Shown here: positions 17,050-25,314 of the stretch, piece after piece
Position numbering within the stretch: the first letter of the stretch is position 1
How the letters are laid out: every line of letters starts with the position of its first letter
Assembly (NCBI RefSeq): GCF_004365875.1
Contig: NZ_SODF01000001.1
Span: 992,001-1,056,000, forward strand
Direction: 5' to 3'
From: Kribbella kalugense
GTDB taxonomy: Bacteria > Actinomycetota > Actinomycetes > Propionibacteriales > Kribbellaceae
Length of the DNA: 64,000 nt
Translations under genes and position numbers: made by a program
Notes under the pieces: model-generated
The model's input: only the letters and a program-made list of their open reading frames with translations
The model's database searches: none
What the model was told of the DNA's origin: nothing

Positions 17050-18495
17050 CTAGCTTGTAGGGGCGACGCCGTCGCGAGGCGAGGCCGGCGTGACGTGCCC
17101 TGAGCCGCGTGTTTCGCGGGAGCTAAGGTCGTCCGCATGGTTGGTGAACCAGCCTTGGAGGTGCGCTGCGCGTGGACCTGAAAATCCAGAGGTGCATCCG
17201 TCGGCAGCTACGAGCGGTATCGCGGACGGAGTGACGTTGAATTCCGCCGCTAGGTCGGCCAGCGCAGAGGTTGTCACATCGAGCAGGTCACGCGGCGACG
17301 TGACCACAGACAACGAAGCAGTAATATCCAACTCTTCGACAGAGCCCGGGTAGCGCGACAGGGGCACCTGCCGGTCCCGGCCGGTTGACGTCCGCTCGAC
17401 GAGGTATTTAACGCACCCGCTCGGGCCGGTGAGCTGCAGCCTGATCGCGAGATCGCCTGATGCTCCCGCATTGGCCGCGTGTCGAGCCAAGACGTCGAGG
17501 ATGCCCAAGGTCCAAGTAGCTACCAGGTCTAGGGCGAAGAATCCGCTGTTGCTCGGGAAGGCCTGGAGTTCCAAGCCACGTGACTGGTCGACCGTCGCGT
17601 TACCGGCGCCGAAGCCGGACCCATTCGCATGCAGTTCGATGTAGTGGTCGTTTGGGTCGGAGAAGATCACTCTTCGTCGGCCGATCGACACCTTGTCCAG
17701 ATCGCGGGTGATCGCTCCCGTAATTGTCGTCTCCGTGGAGCTCAGCCAGGAAAAGTAAGAGGCACGGTCTGTTTGCAGATGACCGGCACGCGCTGGAACC
17801 AGCGCGATTGTGACGTAACCGCGATCTCTGTTTGTCACTCGCGGGAGTGCGTCATGCCAGATCTTGTCCAGCCTGGTGACCTGTTGGGACGCGCCGGCGA
17901 AGCGGTCGCGGTAGCGCGATGCCAACTCTGGTTCGGTCATCCACCTAGCCTGACGATCCTCACGGACTGGCCACGCGTAGTAGTCGTTTCGACGGATGCC
18001 GTGTGGTGCCTCATCGCTCGGTGGCACGAGCAATAGGTAAACGCCTTGGGTCGGGTTCTCCGGGTCAGGGATCTCGCCGACGACCACATCCGGGATGAGT
18101 GGTGCTATGCCGCGCACCAGGACGTCCACCATGCGTCGACGCTCGCCATCCGCCAGTGGAACTTCAGTCACCTCTTTGGCCGCGGACTGAGCATCTTCAT
18201 CGATCCCGAGGATGATGAGGCCGCCAGCTGCGTTGGCCAGTGCTGCTACATCCTTGGTTAGCTCCTTCTTTTCGGCGTCGCTGGCGCCGTAGAGCGTGCG
18301 CTTGTAGTCGAGCGTCAGATCTTCTGTCACGTGCCGCGCCACTAGGCCGTTGACAAGTGCCCAGTCGATCGCTGGCAGGGGACAGCCGAGGATGAGTTCC
18401 AGCCGCGGGATCCGTACCCACGGAGGAACCTGGGTTGCCCATGTCTGCGTGCGAGCTGGGTTGTCACCGGGGTCGTTCAATGCGCCTTCTCTCAC
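17050..18495 (-). CDS. AlbA_2/Schlafen-like putative DNA-binding protein
   Basis: 481 residues if the GTG at 18495 is used; a TTG at 18480 behind GAGAAGG is an alternative. Residues 50-190 form an AlbA_2 (Schlafen AlbA_2) domain: EDLTLDYKRTL, then KDVAALANAAGGLIILGIDE and a DEAPHGI/YYAWPVRED strand pair. Such domains carry the Schlafen-type nucleic-acid-binding or nuclease core. The remaining 290 residues are not recognised and may be a sensor or effector part. It is the first gene after the full att-like palindrome, its 3' end pointing at it. Position and domain suggest a defence or regulatory role. Confidence 0.72.
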   Translation of the reverse strand: MREGALNDPGDNPARTQTWATQVPPWVRIPRLELILGCPLPAIDWALVNGLVARHVTEDLTLDYKRTLYGASDAEKKELTKDVAALANAAGGLIILGIDEDAQSAAKEVTEVPLADGERRRMVDVLVRGIAPLIPDVVVGEIPDPENPTQGVYLLLVPPSDEAPHGIRRNDYYAWPVREDRQARWMTEPELASRYRDRFAGASQQVTRLDKIWHDALPRVTNRDRGYVTIALVPARAGHLQTDRASYFSWLSSTETTITGAITRDLDKVSIGRRRVIFSDPNDHYIELHANGSGFGAGNATVDQSRGLELQAFPSNSGFFALDLVATWTLGILDVLARHAANAGASGDLAIRLQLTGPSGCVKYLVERTSTGRDRQVPLSRYPGSVEELDITASLSVVTSPRDLLDVTTSALADLAAEFNVTPSAIPLVAADGCTSGFSGPRAAHLQGWFTNHADDLSSRETRGSGHVTPASPRDGVAPTS

Positions 18496-18662
18496 ATGCA
18501 GAAGATCGCAGGCGACACGTCACCCGTCAACGAAGTTTGGCGTTGAGTCAATGATGACAATTCCCTATCTGTCAGACCGACCCACCGCCACCCAGGAACA
18601 ACCAGCCTGGACACCACAACTAGTCTTGAAGTGTGCCGACGACCGACCGACGTCGAGTTGCG

Positions 18663-19877
18663 CTAGGACGGTGCACCGACGATTTCCGCGAGTGGCGGCA
18701 GACCCACCAAGCCGAGATCCTCGTCGAGCCACGCCGGCTCGGCAGAGTAGGCATCGGCCCATGCATTCTGCTCTTCGGTCGCTGCTGGGCCTAACGGGAT
18801 GATCGCCGTTTCTCTCGCAACGTGCGGCGCAACAAGGCGACGCACACCGGTGCCGTTGGCAGCGTCGAATCGATTGTCGACCTGTGCTGCATTTGTCTCG
18901 CCCAACGCCACACCCTTGGACGAGGACAGGACCAAGCCGGCCAGGTGGTCGGCGCCCTTGAGCGCGTAACTGGTTGCATCGCTCAAGCGGGTGAGTCGAT
19001 CTGGCCAGCTCATCGAAGGCCACTCGGTGAGCTGGAAGAACCCGTCCAGGGCATCGACGCGGAGCCAGACAGGTTCCTCACCCTTCGACTGACGTGCCTT
19101 CTCAACCAGCGTGCGCGCCAGTCGGAACCATCCGTCGGTGGTACGTAAGCCCCCATGAAACGTCGAGCCGGAGTCGCCGGCCCGGTCGCGCCGGATCGAG
19201 GCTTGGCCGACGGCGGAGGGGACGATCGCCGGTAGATCTCGAGCCGTATCGCCTGCGGCCCGCTCGATCTCAACCAGCCAAGCCTCGATGACTTCTACGT
19301 CCATGTCGGCCGTCATCTCGACGTCGATCAGAGTGCCGGTGGTGGCCTGAATGCCTTGGATCCTCAACCACAACTCATGTTCCAACCGCTCCCAGCGCCG
19401 GTCGGCCCTCGATCGCGACAGGCTTGTCGTCTCTACCAGGAACGTTCGGCTTGCGCGGATACGCAGATCGGCCCGCGTCGGCGCGTCCGCGATGTGAGGC
19501 TCGAATGTCACGGCCTCGCTCGTGGCTTGCCAGGCGCGGTCGACCTCCAGTTGCAGCAACATGTGGCGCCAGGTGGACGTGTCTACACCGCGCTTGAGAT
19601 GCCGCAGAACATCCTCGAAGGTGGGTTCCGTTGCCACGGAGCCGAGCCGGAGAGCGAGCGAGAGAAAGGCCGGCAGCGCAGCGACATGTTGCCCGAGCAT
19701 CAATAGCTCGCTCGGAAGCCAGCCGCATCTATCGATCTGCTTCCGCGGCCAGCCTCTTCCGAGATGCATTTCCAAAGTGTCGATGCACTGAACAACTGCT
19801 GCGGCTCCGGCGGTGCCGTATCGCTCTTCACTCCGTGCCCGGAGGTCTGCCCAGGTCGGCCATTCACTAGTCACCAC
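18663..19877 (-). CDS. Uncharacterised island protein with possible nuclease-like core
   Basis: 404 residues from a GTG giving MVTSEWPTWADL. No family is recognised. At about 135-155 the pattern TRADLRIRASRTFLVETTSL resembles the D...E core of restriction-endonuclease-like folds, but with Thr-Ser where the catalytic Lys is usual, so it could be an inactive or variant core. The protein has no membrane segment. The upstream gene at 19895 is 17 bases away on the same strand, so the two are very likely one operon. Role in defence is inferred only from the island context. Confidence 0.65.
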   Translation of the reverse strand: MVTSEWPTWADLRARSEERYGTAGAAAVVQCIDTLEMHLGRGWPRKQIDRCGWLPSELLMLGQHVAALPAFLSLALRLGSVATEPTFEDVLRHLKRGVDTSTWRHMLLQLEVDRAWQATSEAVTFEPHIADAPTRADLRIRASRTFLVETTSLSRSRADRRWERLEHELWLRIQGIQATTGTLIDVEMTADMDVEVIEAWLVEIERAAGDTARDLPAIVPSAVGQASIRRDRAGDSGSTFHGGLRTTDGWFRLARTLVEKARQSKGEEPVWLRVDALDGFFQLTEWPSMSWPDRLTRLSDATSYALKGADHLAGLVLSSSKGVALGETNAAQVDNRFDAANGTGVRRLVAPHVARETAIIPLGPAATEEQNAWADAYSAEPAWLDEDLGLVGLPPLAEIVGAPS

Positions 19878-19894
19878 CGGAGCATCCCATGCCT

Positions 19895-21055
19895 CTACCG
19901 GAATCGTGCATCGTCACGTGGCCACGGACTGACGTACGTCAGCCCGGACATGAATTCACTAGCAGTCTGGTGCATGGAAATTAGCCGTTTGAGCGGATCG
20001 CGTGGATACGGCACTTCCGCATTCGGCGGCGGGGCAGGCAGCTCCGCCGCCTTTCCTTCTCTCAATTGCCGGAACACCAGCGCATTTCGCGCTGTCCAGA
20101 TGTCATATGGATGCGGGTTTGCGCCCAGGAACCAGAAATAGGAGCTTGAGCGCTCGGCCCGTGCAAGCACAGCTCGTATGTCAGGCTCGTCTTCAATGGT
20201 TATGTCGTCGTAGCCCTTCAGACACTTGAGAAAGTTCCGAACCTCGAGCGTGCCGATGGACAGCGCATACAGAAGTATCAGCTCGCTGCTGTAGTGGTCG
20301 AAGCGCGGCCAGCGGTGGCTGAAGTTGCGGCCGTAGGTCTCGGTCATCAGGTCCGCGACCGGGTGGGCATAGCCGCTCAGAAAGCTGTAGTGCGGCGCAA
20401 GCCGGCCAGCGTCAGCCTCGCCGATCAATTCGTTCTCTCGAAGGTTGGTGACGAGCGAGCTCCACGTCAGGTAGGTCTTCCAGAGTGCCTGATTCTCCTT
20501 CGCGAGTTCCCGAAGCTCGTCGACCTCGATCAGGCCGTCGTCCTCCTGCTGGGTCGGACTGCCGAGACCTGGGCTGTACTGCTGGAGGAGGAAGTAGTAG
20601 ATGCTCACCTGCTTCCTCTTCCCGGCTTCATCAGGCTCGCTGAACAGTCCCTCCCGGACGACTCTCACCTCTCCCTTCTTGGTGCGTGACCACTCCTTGA
20701 CCTCTGCCGTCCAGCCTTCCCCGGCCGCCCGCGCAGCCTGCCACTGCGTCCAGGTTTGTTCGTCGACGCCGCCTTGATACTGAACGAACGTTCGGCCGAG
20801 GAACACCAACCAGTCCACAAGAACCTGCTCCAGGCTCGTACGCACTAGCGCGAAGGCTGAGCTGTATCTGAACTGCTCGGCGAGAACTACAGCGCTCGAG
20901 AGATGTGAACCGAGCTGCCGGACACGCTCGGCTTTATCGCTTACGTCCAGGTAATGGGTGTCGGACCACTGCAACCGCGAGTGCATGCTGTCCAGAATCT
21001 GGCTCAGATCGTGCCAGGCCGCAGCGAGGTCGGAGTGGCTGTCATCGGCAGTCAT
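19895..21055 (-). CDS. Uncharacterised helical island protein, DUF5677/HEPN-like
   Basis: 386 residues from the ATG giving MTADDSHSDL; a GTG five codons upstream is also possible. It is mostly helical. The stretch VVLAEQFRYSSAFALVRTSL followed by EQVLVDWLVFL, and a later YSFLSGYAHP, resemble DUF5677-type proteins, which belong to the HEPN-like helical group. A canonical RX4-6H RNase motif is not evident. It is the upstream gene of a tight pair with 18663-19877. Function unknown. Confidence 0.65.
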   Translation of the reverse strand: MTADDSHSDLAAAWHDLSQILDSMHSRLQWSDTHYLDVSDKAERVRQLGSHLSSAVVLAEQFRYSSAFALVRTSLEQVLVDWLVFLGRTFVQYQGGVDEQTWTQWQAARAAGEGWTAEVKEWSRTKKGEVRVVREGLFSEPDEAGKRKQVSIYYFLLQQYSPGLGSPTQQEDDGLIEVDELRELAKENQALWKTYLTWSSLVTNLRENELIGEADAGRLAPHYSFLSGYAHPVADLMTETYGRNFSHRWPRFDHYSSELILLYALSIGTLEVRNFLKCLKGYDDITIEDEPDIRAVLARAERSSSYFWFLGANPHPYDIWTARNALVFRQLREGKAAELPAPPPNAEVPYPRDPLKRLISMHQTASEFMSGLTYVSPWPRDDARFR

Positions 21056-21283
21056 CCCAAGATTCTGCACTCCGAGGAGCGGGGTACTGGAAATCGGGGA
21101 TCACGGTTCGTCGTCGGAGCTGGCCACGCAGGCCGCTGGACAGGACTCCGCTGAGGGCGGCTGCCGCCGCGCTGGCGGTAAAGAGTGGCGGCGCGGCCAA
21201 GGATGCTGGCGAGACGCGGCAGCGCCTTCGCCCGCCACAGCTGCGACCACCATCCCGCATTGCTCCATTGTGACTTGGCAGTC

Positions 21284-21454
21284 TCAATCTCCGACTGCGG
21301 CCGCTGTCGATTCGCCGCGAAGGTGGCGTGCTAGCTCGCTCCACGCGCCCGATTTAGTCCCTGGTCTGCTGCCCGCGTTCTGTTCCACGAACCACAGCAG
21401 ATCCGCGTTCGTCGATGGGTCGCCCGGCAGGGGACCGGGTGCTCGGGTAGCCAT
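21284..21454 (-). CDS. Small coupled ORF after the Abi_C-like gene, 56 residues
   Basis: A 56-residue protein starting MATRAPGPLPGDPSTNADLL and ending TAAAVGD. Its ATG overlaps the TGA of the upstream Abi_C-like gene (TGATG), so it is translationally coupled. Codon third positions are G/C rich. It contains a helix-forming DLLWFVEQNAG stretch and no recognised domain. It may be a partner or antidote-like small protein of the abortive-infection gene; inference. Confidence 0.55.
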   Translation of the reverse strand: MATRAPGPLPGDPSTNADLLWFVEQNAGSRPGTKSGAWSELARHLRGESTAAAVGD

Positions 21455-22310
21455 CACGCGCCCAGAAGCTTTGCAATCTCATCTGGAGCATCCGTGACGG
21501 GAAGATAGATCCGGAGGGCCAATCGGAGGTTCAAGGCGGTAGTGGTCGGGATCTCGTCCGGGCTGAACAGCAGGCCGCTGGCGACACCGAGTCGGTATGC
21601 CGCAGGCCAGTGCTCTAGGTCGTTGTCTGCGCTGGCGGCGTTGACGCCCTCGATGCGAACGTTGAACGTCTCCTGTGCCGTTCGCTGACCCACCGCGATT
21701 CCGATCGACCGTGAATGGCGCGGATCGCTCCGGGGCAGGTTGGCGCTCTGCAGTCGCGACGTGAGGTCGCCGGCAGAGAAGCTGATTGGGCCGGTGGGAT
21801 CGCCGACGAGGTCGCGTATCAGGGTCTCGGGACGACCCTGGGCGAAGTATCCCAGGCGTCGAACGGCCCACCGAACCCAGAGGAGGGACCCGTCCATCGC
21901 CAGGTCCAGCATCTCTGCTTGTAGCTCCGGCTGCCGGGCTCGCCCGTGCCCGCCGCCGTAGTTGTTGCGGATGGCGCTCATCGAGACAGCCATCTTGCTT
22001 GCCTGAGTTGCGAGGTTGCCGAATGGACTGGGGTGGGCAAGCTCATGTCCCGGTTGGGCGGCGAGCAGGTCGTGCGCGCGCTTCACCGTCGGGTCGAAGT
22101 CGGCTCCGCCAGAGGGCGCTCCGTTGAGGTCCAGAACCACCTTGGCGACTGCCTCGATCAAGCACTTGAGGAAACCGATAGCTTGTCCGTCGTCCCGGGC
22201 GTCGATCGCCGCGCGAGCCGTTGCAGCTCCAGATCGATGGCCTCCGCGTGCGCAGCGCCGATATGTTCGGGCCGCGGAACGGCGAATCGGTCGTAGGCGT
22301 TTCTTGTCAC
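21454..22310 (-). pseudogene. Abortive-infection (Abi_C-type) protein gene with apparent frameshift
   Basis: The main frame encodes AIDARDDGQAIGFLKCLIEA, a helical region, and MSAIRNNYGGGHGRA, the RN...GHG signature of the Abi_C (HEPN-like) domain, then a C-terminal 150 residues. Upstream of about 22205 that frame becomes Arg-rich and non-coding in character, whereas the frame starting at the GTG at 22310 reads VTRNAYDRFAVPRPEHIGAA and HAEAIDLELQRLA before failing. A one-base deletion around 22200-22210 would join them. No slippery heptamer is seen. Either the gene is broken, or a shorter protein starts internally, or the base is an assembly error. The coupled small ORF follows. Confidence 0.65.
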
Positions 22311-22352
22311 CGGCCGAGTGTCTCAAGCCAAGCCGCCGACCCATGGCGGACG

Positions 22353-23108
22353 TCAGGACCAGGCCCAGAGCATCTCGGTGGTGCCGCCATAGCTGGCGCC
22401 GCCGGTCCAGTCGACGTTGGGGTTGATCGCACCCTCCTGGCCGACGAGGTTCTTGGGCTCGTCGAACGGGATGAGGCTCGCGAATCCACCGGTCCATGCG
22501 CCCCGCAAGTTCAGCTTGTCGCCCGCCTGCAGTTCCATGACCTTTCGGGGTTTGCAGGTCGCGTCCCGCACCCAGAGATAGAAGATGGCGGCCTTCGGAT
22601 CAATCTTGATCCGCAACGTGACCTCCTGGCCGACGTCTCCGGCGGACAGTTCGCTGAACTGCAGTGTGTCGCCGGCGGAATAGTGGCGTTCCCGGTCCAT
22701 CTGCTTGATACAAGCGAGGATCTGGGCGCTGGTCGGGATCTCGCCGAGCGGCCAGTACTTCGGGCGACTCGGAGGTGACGTCGTCCGCGGCCGCGTGGTC
22801 GTTGGCCGCGTCGTCGTCGTCGTCGTCGGTGTCGTGCTCGGCGACGACGGTCGAGTCGGCTTGCTGGTATGTGGGACCGCCGTCGACGCTCCGCCGGTCG
22901 GGGCCGTGGAAAGTGGTTGCGACGGTGGACTGCTAGACGGCGCCTGCCCGCTCTTGAAGTTGCGCACCCGCTCACCAAGCGAGATGACGCCTTCCGCATC
23001 GGCCAGGAAGCCGATTACTCCAAGTAGGATTGCGATCACCACACCGACTGCACCATACCGAGCCCAGCCGCTCTTCTGCCCTTCCGCCACCGACACAGCA
23101 TTACGCAT
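22353..23108 (-). CDS. Single-pass membrane protein with Ser/Thr/Pro linker
   Basis: 251 residues from the ATG giving MRNAVSVAEG; the ribosome site is weak and the open frame extends much further upstream without coding character. A membrane helix follows at about 16-36 (AVGVVIAILLGVIGFLADA). Then comes an about 65-residue Ser/Thr/Pro linker with a TTTTTTRPTTTRP run, and a folded C-terminal domain of about 120 residues with two Cys, presumably outside the cell. No family is recognised. It lies 42 bases upstream of the Abi_C-like gene on the same strand and may be co-transcribed with it. Confidence 0.65.
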   Translation of the reverse strand: MRNAVSVAEGQKSGWARYGAVGVVIAILLGVIGFLADAEGVISLGERVRNFKSGQAPSSSPPSQPLSTAPTGGASTAVPHTSKPTRPSSPSTTPTTTTTTRPTTTRPRTTSPPSRPKYWPLGEIPTSAQILACIKQMDRERHYSAGDTLQFSELSAGDVGQEVTLRIKIDPKAAIFYLWVRDATCKPRKVMELQAGDKLNLRGAWTGGFASLIPFDEPKNLVGQEGAINPNVDWTGGASYGGTTEMLWAWS

Positions 23109-23518
23109 GAACTGCCGCTGTGGGAACTCCGTCGTTCGCTTAATGCGCTCCGCCGTAGTCCTGTGCAGCCCACGTAGTTGGAGCGTCTCTGTACGGCGGT
23201 GTTTCCCTTGCTGTCTGGACGAGTTCAGGGCCCACCTCTGAGCGTTGTGCGGATCTGAAGGCCGAGCTCGGATCTGTCTGCTGACCTTGCTCGATTCGCT
23301 GCCACGAAATGGCAGGGGAGTGATCCTCTCGCTCGCGGTGTCAGTGCATTGATCACTGTGTCGGCGCGAAGCCCTATTCCGCTGTGTCAGAGAGCCGCAC
23401 CAACGCGCTTCAGGATGCGAGTTGGCAGGGTCGGTGGGCGACCCGCCGATGAGGTCGCGGAGAGTGACGAGCGGCTTTAGCATCAGAGTCTCCATCGTGC
23501 TGGCTGGTTGGGGGCCCT
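23109..23518. other. Divergent promoter region before the ABC-3C operon
   Basis: 410 bases between the membrane protein gene (minus) and the ABC-3C operon (plus). No convincing gene or strong repeat is seen. It should hold the ABC-3C promoter, but I cannot point to its boxes. Confidence 0.4.
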
Positions 23519-24751
23519 GTGGAAGTCGCAAGGACGGCGATCGACTCGCAGTTGACGGCTCTCGTCGGGGTGGCCACCGAGCCCAGCGGGCTAAGCACGT
23601 TCGCACGCTATCGGTGGCAGGCCAAACAGGCTGTCAGACTGTGGCTGACCTGCCTGTCCGAGCGTGATCCAGCCCTCTGCCTGGTCTGCGAACACGTCGA
23701 AGACGTGGTTGTCGTCAGCAAAGAACGATTCCGGTTCATTCAGTTGAAGACGAGAGACCGCGGCTCTTGGAGCGCGGCGGCGATGTGCGACCGCGGCTTG
23801 GACTCGCTGGTCCGGTCGTATTCCGCGGCCCGGACGCACGGCATCCACGAACGGTCGACGTTCGAGCTGTGGGTCGAGGGTCCGCTGTCCGACAATAAGG
23901 TCACCACCGGATTCGCAGCGGCCCCGGCGACGGCCGGGCCTGAGATCCGTCGCAAGATCGTGGCACACGGGTTGGGTCGCGGGCAGCTGGCGGACTTCTT
24001 GGCCAGGCTCGAGATCCACGCTGGACAGCCCTCGACGGCGCACATCGACGCGAAGGCGATCCGAGAGCTCGGAGCGCTCTGGCCACTCGCACAGGTCGAA
24101 CTCGAGCAGATCTACGGACGCCTGCTGGATGCGGCAGAAGCGGCCCAGGCTGGTGAGCAGATGCCGGGGGCCATTCAGGGTCATTTGGCGGCAGCGGCGG
24201 ACCACCTCGGGCACGACTTGCCACAGCCCGGCGAGCCAAGTGCGGGCCTGATCGAACCGATCCGCGAACAGATCCTGTCTCACCACATGTTGCTGTCGCT
24301 GACTCCGCCGCTGCGTCGGGAGTCCGACCACAGTCTCCTTCAGCGGATCAAGGCCGGTACGACGGCGTCCTTGCTGGAGCTCAAGCTGATTCGCGCCGGC
24401 GCTTCTCCGGAGACCATCGCTCAGGCGCAGAACCTGCGCACCACGATGGAACTGAGACGACAACTTCAGCTCGCCTCGGTGGACTCTGCCGTCGATCGGC
24501 TCGATCAGTTGGCCCAACGGATGTTGACTATGGCAGAGGCGACCAGCCGGCGCATCTCAATGGCCGCAGCGGCGTCGCCGGTTCTCGGAATGAGATCCGG
24601 CGAGGCAATCGTTGCGGAGCTGATGAGCCGTCCCAGTGACCTCGCTCAGTGCGACCGCGACGACCTCTTCGATCGTGATGCGGAACAACTCTTCGGATAT
24701 CTGTGCCATCTCTCGGACGAGTGCCGCTTCGGATGGGGAGTCGCAGGATGA
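23519..24751 (+). CDS. ABC-3C system nuclease/effector protein, DUF4297-like
   Basis: 410 residues from a GTG. The N-terminus fits the Cap4/DUF4297 dsDNA endonuclease pattern: YRWQAKQAVRLWL, then ED in CEHVEDVVVV, then FIQLKTRDRGSW, giving the E/D...QxK active-site order. The C-terminal helical region ends HLSDECRFGWGV, as in other ABC-three-component proteins that bind the partner subunits. It is the first gene of a tight operon: its TGA overlaps the ATG of the middle component (ATGA). The role is presumably to cleave DNA when the SMC-like ATPase senses invading DNA. Family roles are known by analogy, not shown here. Confidence 0.8.
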   Translation: MEVARTAIDSQLTALVGVATEPSGLSTFARYRWQAKQAVRLWLTCLSERDPALCLVCEHVEDVVVVSKERFRFIQLKTRDRGSWSAAAMCDRGLDSLVRSYSAARTHGIHERSTFELWVEGPLSDNKVTTGFAAAPATAGPEIRRKIVAHGLGRGQLADFLARLEIHAGQPSTAHIDAKAIRELGALWPLAQVELEQIYGRLLDAAEAAQAGEQMPGAIQGHLAAAADHLGHDLPQPGEPSAGLIEPIREQILSHHMLLSLTPPLRRESDHSLLQRIKAGTTASLLELKLIRAGASPETIAQAQNLRTTMELRRQLQLASVDSAVDRLDQLAQRMLTMAEATSRRISMAAAASPVLGMRSGEAIVAELMSRPSDLAQCDRDDLFDRDAEQLFGYLCHLSDECRFGWGVAG

Positions 24752-25314
24752 CTGTGACGACTCGTGAAACCTGGCCCTCGCGGTCGCGATTCCAGTCCAG
24801 CCGAGAGTCTGAGGCACGGCTGTTACTCCTTGTCGACGCCTTCAGCCGGAAGTCCAAGGGCGAGCCTCGCTTCCTGGAAGGGCGGGTCAAGCTCGCGAAG
24901 CTGGACTTCCTTCTGCGCTATCCGGTCCACTTACGCAAGGTCTTAATCAAGCACGGAGTCGACGCCGACCGTCTGGAGGATCTCGAGGAGAACGACGCTC
25001 CTCTGGACAACAGGATGATGCGGTATCGCTACGGCCCCTGGGATCCGTCGTACTATGCGGTGCTCGGCTCGCTGATCGGCAGAGGGCTGGTCGAAGTCGA
25101 ACCGTTGCCGGGATCGGGCGGTTTCGGCTATCGCACGACTGCCCTGGGGGCCGGACTCGCCGAACAGCTTCTCGCCGACGAGATCTTCCTCAAGATCGGT
25201 GACCGCGCCAAATTGCTACGTCGGTATCTGGACAAGTCGGGGCGGACGCTGATGGGCTACGTCTACGAGCTTCCCGAGGTGGCGGACGCGACGTGGCTGG
25301 ACGACATCCGATGA
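24748..25314 (+). CDS. ABC-3C middle component
   Basis: 188 residues from the ATG that overlaps the preceding stop (ATGA). The small protein has the middle-component pattern: EARLLLLVDAF, KLAKLDFLLRYPVHL, DNRMMRYRYGPWDPSYYAVL and a C-terminal YELPEVADATWLDDI. The RYGPWD stretch is characteristic of this winged-helix-like linker subunit. It probably bridges the nuclease-like protein and the SMC-like ATPase. Its stop again overlaps the next start by four bases, which argues for fixed stoichiometry of all three proteins. Confidence 0.82.
   Translation: MTVTTRETWPSRSRFQSSRESEARLLLLVDAFSRKSKGEPRFLEGRVKLAKLDFLLRYPVHLRKVLIKHGVDADRLEDLEENDAPLDNRMMRYRYGPWDPSYYAVLGSLIGRGLVEVEPLPGSGGFGYRTTALGAGLAEQLLADEIFLKIGDRAKLLRRYLDKSGRTLMGYVYELPEVADATWLDDIR

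Noticed and set aside
22353..23606. Long 417-residue version of the membrane protein gene
   Set aside because: The first 166 residues are Arg/Ser/Pro-rich without coding character and the membrane helix suits a start at 23108.
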